The notes under the pieces were generated by a model that had not been told where the DNA came from, searched no databases, and saw only the letters and a list, made by a program, of their open reading frames with translations. From contig NZ_AP018721.1 of the NCBI RefSeq assembly GCF_003967275.1, forward strand, positions 1,798,001 through 1,862,000: DNA of 64,000 nucleotides, read 5' to 3'. The DNA is from Sulfuritortus calidifontis (GTDB lineage Bacteria; Pseudomonadota; Gammaproteobacteria; Burkholderiales; Thiobacillaceae). Of this stretch, positions 8,662 to 17,386 are shown in pieces (within the stretch, counting starts at the first letter, position 1; each line of letters begins with the position of its first letter). The translations under genes and the position numbers were made by a program.

Positions 8662-11181
8662 TTAATTGTGCATCGTTTCGTTCGTTTCTTTATTGTCGCC
8701 ATCCCGCCGCCGCTCATCCTCCACCACCTCCATCCGCGTCGCCTGCTGACGCGGGCCGAAGCTGAGCACCTCGTCCACTTGCAGGCCACGCGGTATCTGG
8801 TGAGTGATGAAGAGCATGGTGACCTTGCCCTTGAGTTGGTTGATGGTCTTGGCGAAACCTTCGGCCGTCTGCTGATCCAGGTTGGACACGGCCTCGTCGA
8901 ACACGAGAATCTTGGGCCGCTTGAGCAAGGCGCGGGCAATGGCGATACGCTGGCGCTGGCCGCCGGAGAGGCCGACGCCATGCTCGCCCAATTCGGTCTG
9001 GTAGCCCTCGGGCAGGTGTTCGATGACGTCATGGATCTCGGCGGCCTTGCAGGCAGCGATTACATCCTCGAAGCCGGCATGGGGGTGGGCCATGACCAGG
9101 TTGTCGTAAACGGTGCCGGAGAACAGCACGGTTTCCTGCGGCACCACACCGAAGGCGGTGCGCAGCTCGTTGGCGGCCATGGTGCGGATGTCTTTGCCGT
9201 CGAGCTTGATATTGCCCTCTTGTGGCAGATAGAAGCCCAGCAGCAGTTTAGCCAAGGTGCTCTTGCCGGAACCGGACGGGCCCATGAGCACGGTAAGGTG
9301 GCCAGGCTTGAGGGTGAGGTTGAGATTGCGGTAGAGCCAGGGGTGATGCTCGGAATACCGGAAGCCGATGCCGGCCAGATCGATGCGGCCCTGTCCGGCA
9401 TTCTCCCGCTTGGGCGTGAGGGTGTGCGGCTCTTGCGGCATGTCGAGGATGTCGCCCAGGCGCTTGACCGCGATGTCGGCCTGCTGGAATTCCTGCCACA
9501 GGCCGGCCAGCCGGAGCATGGGCTGGCTCATGCGGCTGGCAAACATCTGGAAGGCGACCAGCATGCCGACGGTGAAGCCGTCGTTCTGCATCACCAGCAG
9601 GGCACCGACGATCAGGATGGACAGCGTCATCACCTGCTCCACGCCATTGGTGACGACGTTGTAGGTGTTGCCCGCCTGCTTGGCGCTGAAGCCGGCGGCC
9701 AGATATTGGGCGAAGAGGTCGCCATATTTGCGGTCGATGTCCGGCTCCATCTGTAGCGACTTCACCGTGGCCATGCCGGAGAGGTATTCGGTGAGAAAGG
9801 CCTGGTTGCGGGCGCCAAGCATGAACTGCTTGTTCAGCCGTTCGCGGAAGATGGGCACGACCAGGAAGCTGAGCACACAGATCACCCCGAGCAAGCCGAC
9901 GGCGATGAGCGAGAGCTGCCAGGAATAGGCGAACATCACCGCCAGGAAGATCAGCAGGAACGGAAAGTCGAGCAACAGGGTGATGGCGGCGCCGGAGACG
10001 AACTCGCGAATGGTCTCCACCCCCTGCAGGCGGGCAACCAGAGTGCCGGTAGGCCGGTGCTCGAAATAGGGCATGGGCAGCCGCAAGAGGTGGCGGAAGA
10101 CCTGGCTGCCGAGCACGGCGTCGATGCGGTTGCCGGTGTGCAGCACCAGGTATTGCCGCAGCCAGCTCATGACCGTGGTGAAGACCAGGAACATGATCAG
10201 GGCAATGCCGATGACCCAGAGGGTGCTCTGGGTCTGGTGCACCACCACCTTGTCGATGATGACCTGGGTGAATACCGGCGTGGCGAGGCCGACCAACTGG
10301 ATGGCCAGCGAGGCCAGCAGTACGTCGCGCCAGATGAGTTTGTGCTTGAGCAGTTCAGGTATGAACCAGCTGAAGCCGAATTCCTTTTTCTCGGTCTCGA
10401 AGCCAGGAATCTCTTCTGCCTTGCCCTCCCCCACCGATTCTTTGGTCACCAGCACCAACTCGGGCTCGAACCAGGCGGCGGCCTCCCCGGCCGGCAAGCT
10501 CTCCGGCGCCTGGGCGCCGGGGCGGAAGTAGAGCAACTGACCGGCCTCGCTGTTTAGAATGAGGACGGGGACGCTGGGCTGAGCCGGGGCACCGTGGTCT
10601 GCACTGGGCTCGCTCTCAATTTCAGCCAAGTCGGCAGTGGGCTCGGCCAGGGTAAGCTCGCCTTCCTTGCCGCCCTCAACGACATCTGCGGCGTGTTGGG
10701 GGGTCGCACGAATGAAGGCGATGGCGGGCAGCGGCAGGCCTTGCCAGTCCACGCCGGGCAATTCACGGTTACCGGTCTTGAGACCTAATGAACGCGCCGC
10801 CTCGTGGAAAGTGGCCAGGGTGTAGGGTGGCGGAAACTCCTGGGCGATGAGTGCCGCATCGAAGGGGATGCGATAGCGGTTGCACAAGCTACCCAGCAGC
10901 CAGAGCAGTTCGTCGTGCGAGATGGGGTGCAGCAGTGGCTGGGCCTGCGCGTCCGATTGTTCCGCCAAAGACTCTGTTTCCCCGGAGGACGTTTGCGCGG
11001 GATCGATGTTGCAGGTATTTGTTTCAGGGCCGCTGGCGACAAGCCGCGCAAGCGCCTGATGCGCTGCCCGATAGTGTCTTGCGATGACCGACGCAATAAA
11101 GCGCGCTGACAAATGGGCAAGACTCACCGCCCAATTGCCGCGCCCGCCGATCCTTCCCTGAATCGTTGTTCGCATTCCCAC
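8662..11181 (-). CDS. Type I secretion ABC transporter/permease (HlyB/LapB-like)
   Basis: The 839-aa product fuses an inactive C39-like peptidase domain, a six-helix ABC exporter membrane domain and a nucleotide-binding domain. Walker A GPSGSGKST begins at residue 634, followed by signature LSGGQRQR, Walker B ILVFDEAVSNLD and H-loop FITHQ. In the N-terminal domain the catalytic cysteine region reads ELLWLLGSLCNRYRI, resembling non-proteolytic C39-like domains that dock RTX substrates. Two additions stand out: about 80 residues before that domain and an acidic, proline-rich insertion (around residues 185-240) before the first membrane helix. The start is GTG 11181 or ATG 11175; both follow a GGGGTGGG stretch. 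The obvious substrate is the M23-RTX protein downstream. The membrane-fusion (HlyD/LapC) and outer-membrane (TolC) partners are absent from this window and may lie past base 1. Confidence 0.93.
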   Translation of the reverse strand: MGMRTTIQGRIGGRGNWAVSLAHLSARFIASVIARHYRAAHQALARLVASGPETNTCNIDPAQTSSGETESLAEQSDAQAQPLLHPISHDELLWLLGSLCNRYRIPFDAALIAQEFPPPYTLATFHEAARSLGLKTGNRELPGVDWQGLPLPAIAFIRATPQHAADVVEGGKEGELTLAEPTADLAEIESEPSADHGAPAQPSVPVLILNSEAGQLLYFRPGAQAPESLPAGEAAAWFEPELVLVTKESVGEGKAEEIPGFETEKKEFGFSWFIPELLKHKLIWRDVLLASLAIQLVGLATPVFTQVIIDKVVVHQTQSTLWVIGIALIMFLVFTTVMSWLRQYLVLHTGNRIDAVLGSQVFRHLLRLPMPYFEHRPTGTLVARLQGVETIREFVSGAAITLLLDFPFLLIFLAVMFAYSWQLSLIAVGLLGVICVLSFLVVPIFRERLNKQFMLGARNQAFLTEYLSGMATVKSLQMEPDIDRKYGDLFAQYLAAGFSAKQAGNTYNVVTNGVEQVMTLSILIVGALLVMQNDGFTVGMLVAFQMFASRMSQPMLRLAGLWQEFQQADIAVKRLGDILDMPQEPHTLTPKRENAGQGRIDLAGIGFRYSEHHPWLYRNLNLTLKPGHLTVLMGPSGSGKSTLAKLLLGFYLPQEGNIKLDGKDIRTMAANELRTAFGVVPQETVLFSGTVYDNLVMAHPHAGFEDVIAACKAAEIHDVIEHLPEGYQTELGEHGVGLSGGQRQRIAIARALLKRPKILVFDEAVSNLDQQTAEGFAKTINQLKGKVTMLFITHQIPRGLQVDEVLSFGPRQQATRMEVVEDERRRDGDNKETNETMHN

Positions 11182-11491
11182 CCCATATTGCCGTTCATTG
11201 CCGGCATTTAGTCACTATGTTGGCTGCGCTGCGCCAAGGAACGAACAGCGGCGATTTTAAAACTGTGCAGCTCGACAACGCACAGCCTGCCTTCTTGGCA
11301 ATCTCGCCGCCTTGAAACCTGTCCCTCAGGCCGACTATTTTATGCCCATCGCTCGATGGATTTGCCCTTTTCAAGGACGAACACATCCTAAATCCGGCCC
11401 AGGAAAAGCGTCAATTACGTAGCACTGCTTATCTAGAAAGGCTATATACCAGCGGAAAGCATGCCTCGCCCGCTCAATGGCAGATAGCGGC
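11182..11491. other. Intergenic region between the secretion locus and the tRNA-half scar
   Basis: About 310 bp with no convincing gene. A 63-codon minus-strand frame at 11195-11386 has no Shine-Dalgarno, no recognisable domain and unremarkable composition. The segment should contain the promoter for the ABC transporter gene, but I see no clean sigma-70 hexamer pair with correct spacing. Confidence 0.5.
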
Positions 11492-11541
11492 TGGTGCCGG
11501 CAGCCTGACTCGAACAGACAACCTACCGCTTACAAGGCGGT
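11492..11541 (-). pseudogene. tRNA-Thr(TGT) 3' half (positions about 27-76)
   Basis: On the minus strand this 50-nt piece folds as the anticodon arm ACCGC-CTTGTAA-GCGGT (anticodon TGT), a variable loop, the T arm GTCTG-TTCGAGT-CAGGC, the acceptor strand TGCCGGC, discriminator A and an encoded CCA. The matching 5' half (acceptor GCCGGCA, D arm) is not upstream: that DNA is the inverted Arg fragment. It is therefore a truncated tRNA that breaks at the 5' strand of the anticodon stem. Confidence 0.82.
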
Positions 11542-11555
11542 TACTTTCTTGACCA

Positions 11556-11602
11556 CCCCCCTAAGGGGAGGGTCGCACGTTCGATTCGTGCCGGGGGCGC
11601 CA
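11556..11602 (+). pseudogene. tRNA-Arg(CCT) 3' half (positions about 30-76)
   Basis: On the plus strand CCTAAGGGGA (anticodon CCT, A37-A38, 3' anticodon stem) leads into a GGGTC variable loop, the T arm GCACG-TTCGATT-CGTGC, acceptor strand CGGGGGC, discriminator G and encoded CCA ending at 11602. The 5' side is wrong: the anticodon stem cannot pair fully, the universal U33 is a C, and no D arm or GCCCCCG acceptor strand lies upstream. The CCA lies 15 nt beyond the trpD stop codon. Confidence 0.75.
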
Positions 11603-11617
11603 ATTTCGCCCATCCGT

Positions 11618-12630
<1,013 letters not shown>

Positions 12631-12634
<4 letters not shown>

Positions 12635-13203
12635 CGCACGGTCTCCTTGAGAAAGTTCGCCAAGAGCTCGTGGCCATATTCGGTCAGGATCGATTCCGGA
12701 TGGAACTGCACGCCCTCCACCGCCAGGGTCTTGTGGCGCACGCCCATGATCTCGCCGTCCTCGGTCCAGGCGGTGATCTCCAGGCAGTCGGGCAGGCTCT
12801 CGCGCTCGATCACCAGCGAGTGGTAGCGCGTGGCGCGGAAGGGATTGGGCAGGCCGCGGAAGACGCCGATGTCCTTGTGCTGGATCATCGAGGTCTTGCC
12901 GTGCATGAGCTGTTTGGCGTGCACGATGCGGCCGCCGAAGGCCTGGCCGATGCTCTGGTGGCCCAGGCAGACCCCCAGGATCGGCACCTTGCCGGCCATG
13001 GCCTTGATCAGCGGCACCGACACCCCGGCCTCGTTCGGCGTGCAGGGCCCGGGTGAGATCACGATGCGGTCAGGCTTGAGCGCCGCGATGGCATCGAGGT
13101 CGATCTCATCGTTGCGGAAGACCTTCACCTCCTCGCCCAGTTCGCCGAAGTACTGCACCAGGTTGTAGGTGAAGGAGTCGTAGTTGTCGATCATCAGGAG
13201 CAT
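12631..13203 (-). CDS. trpG: Anthranilate synthase component II (glutamine amidotransferase)
   Basis: The start is ATG 13203 ([19 protein letters not shown]), which overlaps the trpE stop TAA by one base; longer upstream reading is just trpE in another frame. The 190-aa class I glutamine amidotransferase has the nucleophile in [15 protein letters not shown] and the His/Glu pair in [10 protein letters not shown]. It supplies ammonia to TrpE and may also serve PabB, as many TrpG proteins do. It lies in trpE-trpG-trpD order. Confidence 0.97.
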
Positions 13204-14678
13204 TATTCGATCTCCCCTTCGATGCCGGCCAGGGCAAGCTCGGCCGCGCGCAGCACGGCGCGCGCCTTGTTGCGGGTCTCGGTCCATTCGTTGTCGGGCA
13301 CCGAGTCGGCGACGATGCCGGCGCCGGCCTGGACGTAGAGGGTCTGATCCTTGATCACCGCGGTGCGGATGGCGATGGCCAGGTCCATGTCGCCGTTGAA
13401 GCCGAGGTAACCCACGGCGCCGGCGTAGATGCCGCGCTTGGTCGGCTCCAACTCGTCGATGATCTCCATTGCCCGCACCTTGGGCGCGCCGGACACGGTG
13501 CCGGCCGGGAAGGTGGCGCGCAGCACGTCCATCGCGTTGAGGTCGGGTTTCAGCTTGGCCTCGACGTTGGACACGATGTGCATGACGTGGGAGTAACGCT
13601 CGATCACCATGTTCTCGGTGACCTTGACCGAGCCGGTCTGGGCGACGCGGCCGGCATCGTTGCGGCCGAGGTCCATCAGCTGCACGTGCTCGGCCAGCTC
13701 CTTGGGATCGGCCAGCAGTTCCTGCTCGAACTTCAAGTCCTCCTCGCGCGTGACGCCGCGCGGCCGGGTGCCGGCGATGGGCCGCACGGTGACGGTGTCG
13801 CCCTCCAGCCGTACCAGGATTTCCGGCGAGGCACCGACCACATGGAAGTTGCCCATGTCGTAATAGAACATGTAGGGCGAGGGGTTCAGGCTGCGCAGGC
13901 TGCGATAGAGGGACAAGGGATGCGCCTTGAACGGCCGGCTCATGCGCTGGGAGAGCACCACCTGCATGATGTCGCCCTCGACGATGTATTTTTTGGCCTT
14001 GTCCACCGCGGCCTTGAAGCCGGCCTCGCCGAATTCGGACACCGCCTCGGCTGCCTCGCCCCGCTCGCCCGCAGGCGGCGTCACCGGTTTGCGCAACTGG
14101 CCCGCCAACTCGCGCAGACGCGCCTGGGCCGTGACATAGGCCTCGGGCTGCATCGGGTCGGCATAGACGATCAGGCTCAACTGGCCGGACAGGTTGTCGA
14201 CCACGGCCAATTCATCGGTCAGCAGCAGCAGGATGTCGGGCGTGCCCAGCACGTCCGGCTTGTGCGTGTGCGCGAGCTTGTTCTCGATATAGCGCACGGT
14301 GTCATAGCCGAAGTAGCCGCACAGGCCACCGGGGAAACGCGGCAGCCCGTGGGGCGCGGCGGCCTTGAACCGCCGTAGATACTGCTCGACGAAGGCGAGC
14401 GGATCGGCCGCATCGCACTGCTCGACCTGCTTGCCCTCCTGCTCGACGCTGACGAAATGCCCGTGCACCCGGAGCACGGTGCGCGCCGGCAGGCCGATGA
14501 AGGAATAGCGGCCGAAACGCTCGCCACCGACCACCGATTCCAGAAGATAGGAATAAGGCTGGTTGGCCAGCTTGAGATAGATCGCCAGCGGCGTGTCGAG
14601 GTCCGCCGGCAGGCTCTTCACCAGGGGGATGCGGTTGTAGCCCTGGCGGGCCAGGTCGTTGAATTCCTGTTCAGTCAT
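13203..14678 (-). CDS. trpE: Anthranilate synthase component I
   Basis: TrpE makes anthranilate from chorismate. The 491-aa product shows the N-terminal tryptophan-binding region ([18 protein letters not shown]; the LLES element is the feedback-inhibition site) and the chorismate-binding core ([42 protein letters not shown] split across the family block, [18 protein letters not shown]). I prefer ATG 14678 ([13 protein letters not shown]) because AGGA lies 5 nt upstream; an ATG at 14690 is in frame without a good ribosome site. A short reading frame with two Trp codons lies in the 95-nt leader. Confidence 0.96.
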   Translation of the reverse strand: MTEQEFNDLARQGYNRIPLVKSLPADLDTPLAIYLKLANQPYSYLLESVVGGERFGRYSFIGLPARTVLRVHGHFVSVEQEGKQVEQCDAADPLAFVEQYLRRFKAAAPHGLPRFPGGLCGYFGYDTVRYIENKLAHTHKPDVLGTPDILLLLTDELAVVDNLSGQLSLIVYADPMQPEAYVTAQARLRELAGQLRKPVTPPAGERGEAAEAVSEFGEAGFKAAVDKAKKYIVEGDIMQVVLSQRMSRPFKAHPLSLYRSLRSLNPSPYMFYYDMGNFHVVGASPEILVRLEGDTVTVRPIAGTRPRGVTREEDLKFEQELLADPKELAEHVQLMDLGRNDAGRVAQTGSVKVTENMVIERYSHVMHIVSNVEAKLKPDLNAMDVLRATFPAGTVSGAPKVRAMEIIDELEPTKRGIYAGAVGYLGFNGDMDLAIAIRTAVIKDQTLYVQAGAGIVADSVPDNEWTETRNKARAVLRAAELALAGIEGEIE

Positions 14679-14720
14679 GGTGGTCCTCATGGATATCGGT
14701 TGCGATCGATGCAGGCAGGG

Positions 14721-14771
14721 TCAGTGCCGCCATCGCCATCGCCGATCGAGGGTCATCTCCATGAGGGTCAT
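14721..14771 (-). promoter_or_regulatory. Possible trp leader peptide (16 codons with two Trp)
   Basis: Between gph and trpE the minus strand has a short frame encoding MTLMEMTLDRRWRWRH, with the two Trp codons placed three and five residues from the stop. It begins five bases after the gph stop and ends 42 nt before trpE. Position and Trp spacing fit a transcription-attenuation leader. Against it, I cannot find a clear G+C-rich hairpin followed by a U-run before trpE, and the internal repeats (ATGACCCTC twice, GCGATG twice) could generate the Trp pair by chance. Confidence 0.3.
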
Positions 14772-14773
14772 GT

Positions 14774-15454
14774 TCACGCCTTGCTGATCAGCTTGCTGGC
14801 TTCCAGCAGGCTGGGCACCACGGCATCCAGGTCGAGCTCGGTCACCGGCCGGCCGCGGTTGTAACCGTAAGGCACGCAAAACACGTGGCAGCCGGCGGCG
14901 CGCGCGGCCTGGGTGTCGTTGAGCGAATCGCCGATCAGCAGCAGCTCGGAGGGCTCGATGCCGAACACCTGGCAGGCATGCAGCAGGGGCAGGGGCGAGG
15001 GCTTCTTCTCGGGTAGGGTGTCGCCGGAAAGGATCAGCTCGAAGTAATCGATGAGGCCGGTGTCCTTGAGCAGTGGATGGGTGAAGCGCTCGGCCTTGTT
15101 GGTGATGCAGGCCAGATGCAGGCCCATGGCCTTGAACGCCTCGAGGCCTTCGACCACGCCGGGAAAGGGCCGGCTCTTGCGGCTGACCCAGTTGGCGTAG
15201 TGTTTCTCGAAAGCCGGCAGGGCGCGGCCGAACAGCTCCGGCGCCGGGTCGGCCTCCATGTCGCGGGTGAGCACGCGCTTGACCAGACGGGAGACGCCGT
15301 TGCCGATATAGGTCTTCACCTCGTCCAGGGTGATCGGCGGCAAGCCAAGCTCGTCGGCCATGGCCATGGCGGCATCGGCCAGATCCGGCGCGGTGTCGAG
15401 CAGGGTGCCGTCGAGGTCGATGACGACAGCTTTGATAGCAATAGGAGCATTCAT
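14774..15454 (-). CDS. gph: Phosphoglycolate phosphatase (HAD superfamily)
   Basis: The 226-aa protein carries HAD motif I in VIDLDGTLLDTAPDLADA, motif II in LACITNKAERFT, the lysine of motif III (EKKPSPLPL) and motif IV in LLIGDSLNDTQAARAAGC. It removes phosphate from 2-phosphoglycolate formed by Rubisco oxygenation or DNA repair. ATG 15454 (MNAPIAIKAVV) is chosen because the longer reading adds a non-homologous 18-residue head. It lies between rpe and trpE on the same strand; gph beside rpe is common in betaproteobacteria. Confidence 0.93.
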   Translation of the reverse strand: MNAPIAIKAVVIDLDGTLLDTAPDLADAAMAMADELGLPPITLDEVKTYIGNGVSRLVKRVLTRDMEADPAPELFGRALPAFEKHYANWVSRKSRPFPGVVEGLEAFKAMGLHLACITNKAERFTHPLLKDTGLIDYFELILSGDTLPEKKPSPLPLLHACQVFGIEPSELLLIGDSLNDTQAARAAGCHVFCVPYGYNRGRPVTELDLDAVVPSLLEASKLISKA

Positions 15455-15523
15455 AGTATTCAATTGGCCGTATTCAGTTGGCAGTGGCTGACGCCTGCAA
15501 ACCACCAACTGATGGCCACTTCT

Positions 15524-16210
15524 TCAGGCCTTGGCCAGCTCGGCGCGCAGGGCGGCGATGATGCTGTCATAACGATGCGGGTCGCTGTCCTTGGCGGCAC
15601 CGAACACGGCGGAACCGGCGACGAAGGTGTCGACGCCGGCCTTGGCCACTTCCAGGATGTTGGCCGGACCGACGCCGCCGTCGATCTCCAGACTGACGTC
15701 CAGGCCGCGGGCCGAGATCATCTGGCGCACGCGGCGCGCCTTGTCCAGCACGTAGGGGATGAACTTCTGGCCGCCGAAACCGGGGTTGACCGACATCAGC
15801 AGGACCATGTCGAGCTTGTCCAGGGTGTACTCCAGCACGTCGAGCGGCGTGGCCGGGTTGAACACCAGGCCAGGCTTGCAGCCGGAATCGCGGATCAGGC
15901 CGATGGTGCGGTCGATGTGCTCGGAGGCCTCGGGGTGGAAGGTGATGTAGGTGGCGCCGGCCTTGGCGAAGTCGGGGATGATGCGGTCGACCGGCTTGAC
16001 CATCAGGTGCACGTCGATCGGCGCGGTGACGCCGTGCTTGCGCAGGGCCTCGCAGACCAGAGGGCCGATGGTCAGGTTGGGCACGTAGTGGTTATCCATC
16101 ACGTCGAAGTGGACGATGTCGGCGCCGGCGGCGAGGACGTTGTCCACCTCCTCGCCCAGCTTGGCGAAGTTGGCGGACAGGATGCTGGGGGCGATGCGGA
16201 ACTTCGACAT
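15524..16210 (-). CDS. rpe: Ribulose-phosphate 3-epimerase
   Basis: A 228-aa TIM-barrel enzyme interconverting ribulose 5-phosphate and xylulose 5-phosphate (pentose phosphate and Calvin cycles). Family landmarks are all visible: [70 protein letters not shown] and [12 protein letters not shown], giving the metal-binding His/Asp set. It is divergent from apaG across a 113-bp gap and heads the rpe-gph-trpEGD block. Confidence 0.97.
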   Translation of the reverse strand: MSKFRIAPSILSANFAKLGEEVDNVLAAGADIVHFDVMDNHYVPNLTIGPLVCEALRKHGVTAPIDVHLMVKPVDRIIPDFAKAGATYITFHPEASEHIDRTIGLIRDSGCKPGLVFNPATPLDVLEYTLDKLDMVLLMSVNPGFGGQKFIPYVLDKARRVRQMISARGLDVSLEIDGGVGPANILEVAKAGVDTFVAGSAVFGAAKDSDPHRYDSIIAALRAELAKA

Positions 16211-16323
16211 GATGCTTTCCTCAATACGCTATACGAAAACCGGCATTTTAGCCGCTAGCGGCCTGCTCTGGACAGGCCGGTACAAATGGCGTGTAATCGG
16301 ACCCCACTCGGAAGCGAAAGACC

Positions 16324-16707
16324 ATGTCGGACAACAGGAAATACGAGATCACCGTGACCCCGGTCGCGACCTACATCCCCGAGCAATCGGACGAGGCGGC
16401 CAACCGTTACGTCTTCGCCTACACCATCACCATCACCAATACCGGCGAGGTGGCCGCCCAGCTGATCTCGCGCTACTGGCACATCACCGACGCTAACCAG
16501 GAAACCCAGGAGGTCAAAGGCCTGGGCGTGGTAGGAGAACAACCCTTGCTCAAGCCGGGCGACAGCTTCGAGTACACCAGCGGCACCGCCCTGGCCACGC
16601 CGGTCGGCACCATGAAGGGCAGCTATCAGATGATGGCGGAGGACGGTCAGGCCTTCGAGGCCGAGATTCCCGAATTCGTCCTGAGCATCCCGCGCGTCCT
16701 GCATTGA
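16324..16707 (+). CDS. apaG: ApaG/CorD domain protein
   Basis: The 127-aa product is a single ApaG fibronectin-III-like domain: YEITVTPVATYIPEQSD, RYVFAYTITITNTGEVAAQL, SRYWHITDANQETQEVKG, then LKPGDSFEYTSGTALATP and MKGSYQMMAEDGQAFEA. The length matches bacterial ApaG. The molecular role of ApaG is not firmly established (linked to Co2+ resistance and Ap4A metabolism in enterics). It is the first gene of a plus-strand run with the methyltransferase 22 nt downstream. Confidence 0.95.
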   Translation: MSDNRKYEITVTPVATYIPEQSDEAANRYVFAYTITITNTGEVAAQLISRYWHITDANQETQEVKGLGVVGEQPLLKPGDSFEYTSGTALATPVGTMKGSYQMMAEDGQAFEAEIPEFVLSIPRVLH

Positions 16708-16729
16708 GCCGGACGGCGCCCGCGAGCCC

Positions 16730-17329
16730 GTGTCCCTCAAGCACAGCTACACCCTCTTCGCCCCCATCTACGACGCCCTGATCGCCGCCCCTTCGGCGCG
16801 GCTGCGGGCCCGCAGTCTGGCGGCCCTGGCCGAACGGCCGACGGCCGAGGTGCTCATCCCGGGCATCGGCACCGGCCTGGACCTGCCCCATCTGCCCCCG
16901 CAGCACCGCTACACCGGCATCGATCTCACCCGGGCCATGCTGGAGCGCGCCCGGCCGCGCAGCCGCGGCCTGGCGATCGACCTGCTCCAGGGCGACAGCC
17001 AATGCCTGCCTTTCGCCGATGCCCGATTCGACCATGTGGTGCTGCACCTGATCCTGGCCGTGGTGCCCGACCCGGCCGCCTGCCTGGCCGAGGCGGTGCG
17101 CGTGGTGAAGCCGGGCGGCAGCATCCATATCCTGGACAAATTCCTCAAACCCGGCGAATCCGCACCGCTGCGCCGGCTGCTCAACCCGATCTCGCGCCGC
17201 CTAGCAACCCGGCTCGATGTCGTCTTCGAGTCCCTGCTCGAACAGCACCCCGAACTGGAACTGGTCAGCGACGAGCCCGCCCTGCTCTCCGGCTGGTTCC
17301 GCCTGATCGTGCTGCGCAAGGCGGACTGA
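16730..17329 (+). CDS. Class I SAM-dependent methyltransferase
   Basis: The 199-aa protein begins at GTG 16730, 22 nt after apaG. It has a Rossmann SAM site EVLIPGIGTGLDLPHLP (motif I), an acidic YTGIDLTRAML (motif II), and DARFDHVVLHLILAVVPDP plus VRVVKPGGSIHILD (motifs IV-VI), ending near LSGWFRLIVLRK. The layout resembles phosphatidylethanolamine N-methyltransferase (PmtA-like) and UbiE-like enzymes; the substrate cannot be settled from sequence. It lies 57 nt before mltA on the same strand. Confidence 0.82.
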   Translation: MSLKHSYTLFAPIYDALIAAPSARLRARSLAALAERPTAEVLIPGIGTGLDLPHLPPQHRYTGIDLTRAMLERARPRSRGLAIDLLQGDSQCLPFADARFDHVVLHLILAVVPDPAACLAEAVRVVKPGGSIHILDKFLKPGESAPLRRLLNPISRRLATRLDVVFESLLEQHPELELVSDEPALLSGWFRLIVLRKAD

Positions 17330-17386
17330 GGGCTTGCTATACTCGGCCGCCTTCGCCCGAATGTTTTTCCTGGAATCCTTTCCGCA

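Noticed and set aside
8662-11181. Active bacteriocin-processing C39 peptidase on the exporter
   Set aside because: The N-terminal domain lacks the catalytic Cys/His arrangement and resembles non-proteolytic C39-like domains; RTX substrates are not leader-cleaved.
11492-11602. A single complete tRNA gene
   Set aside because: Neither strand supplies a D arm and 5' acceptor strand; the two T arms and CCA ends point in opposite directions, so these are two 3' fragments.
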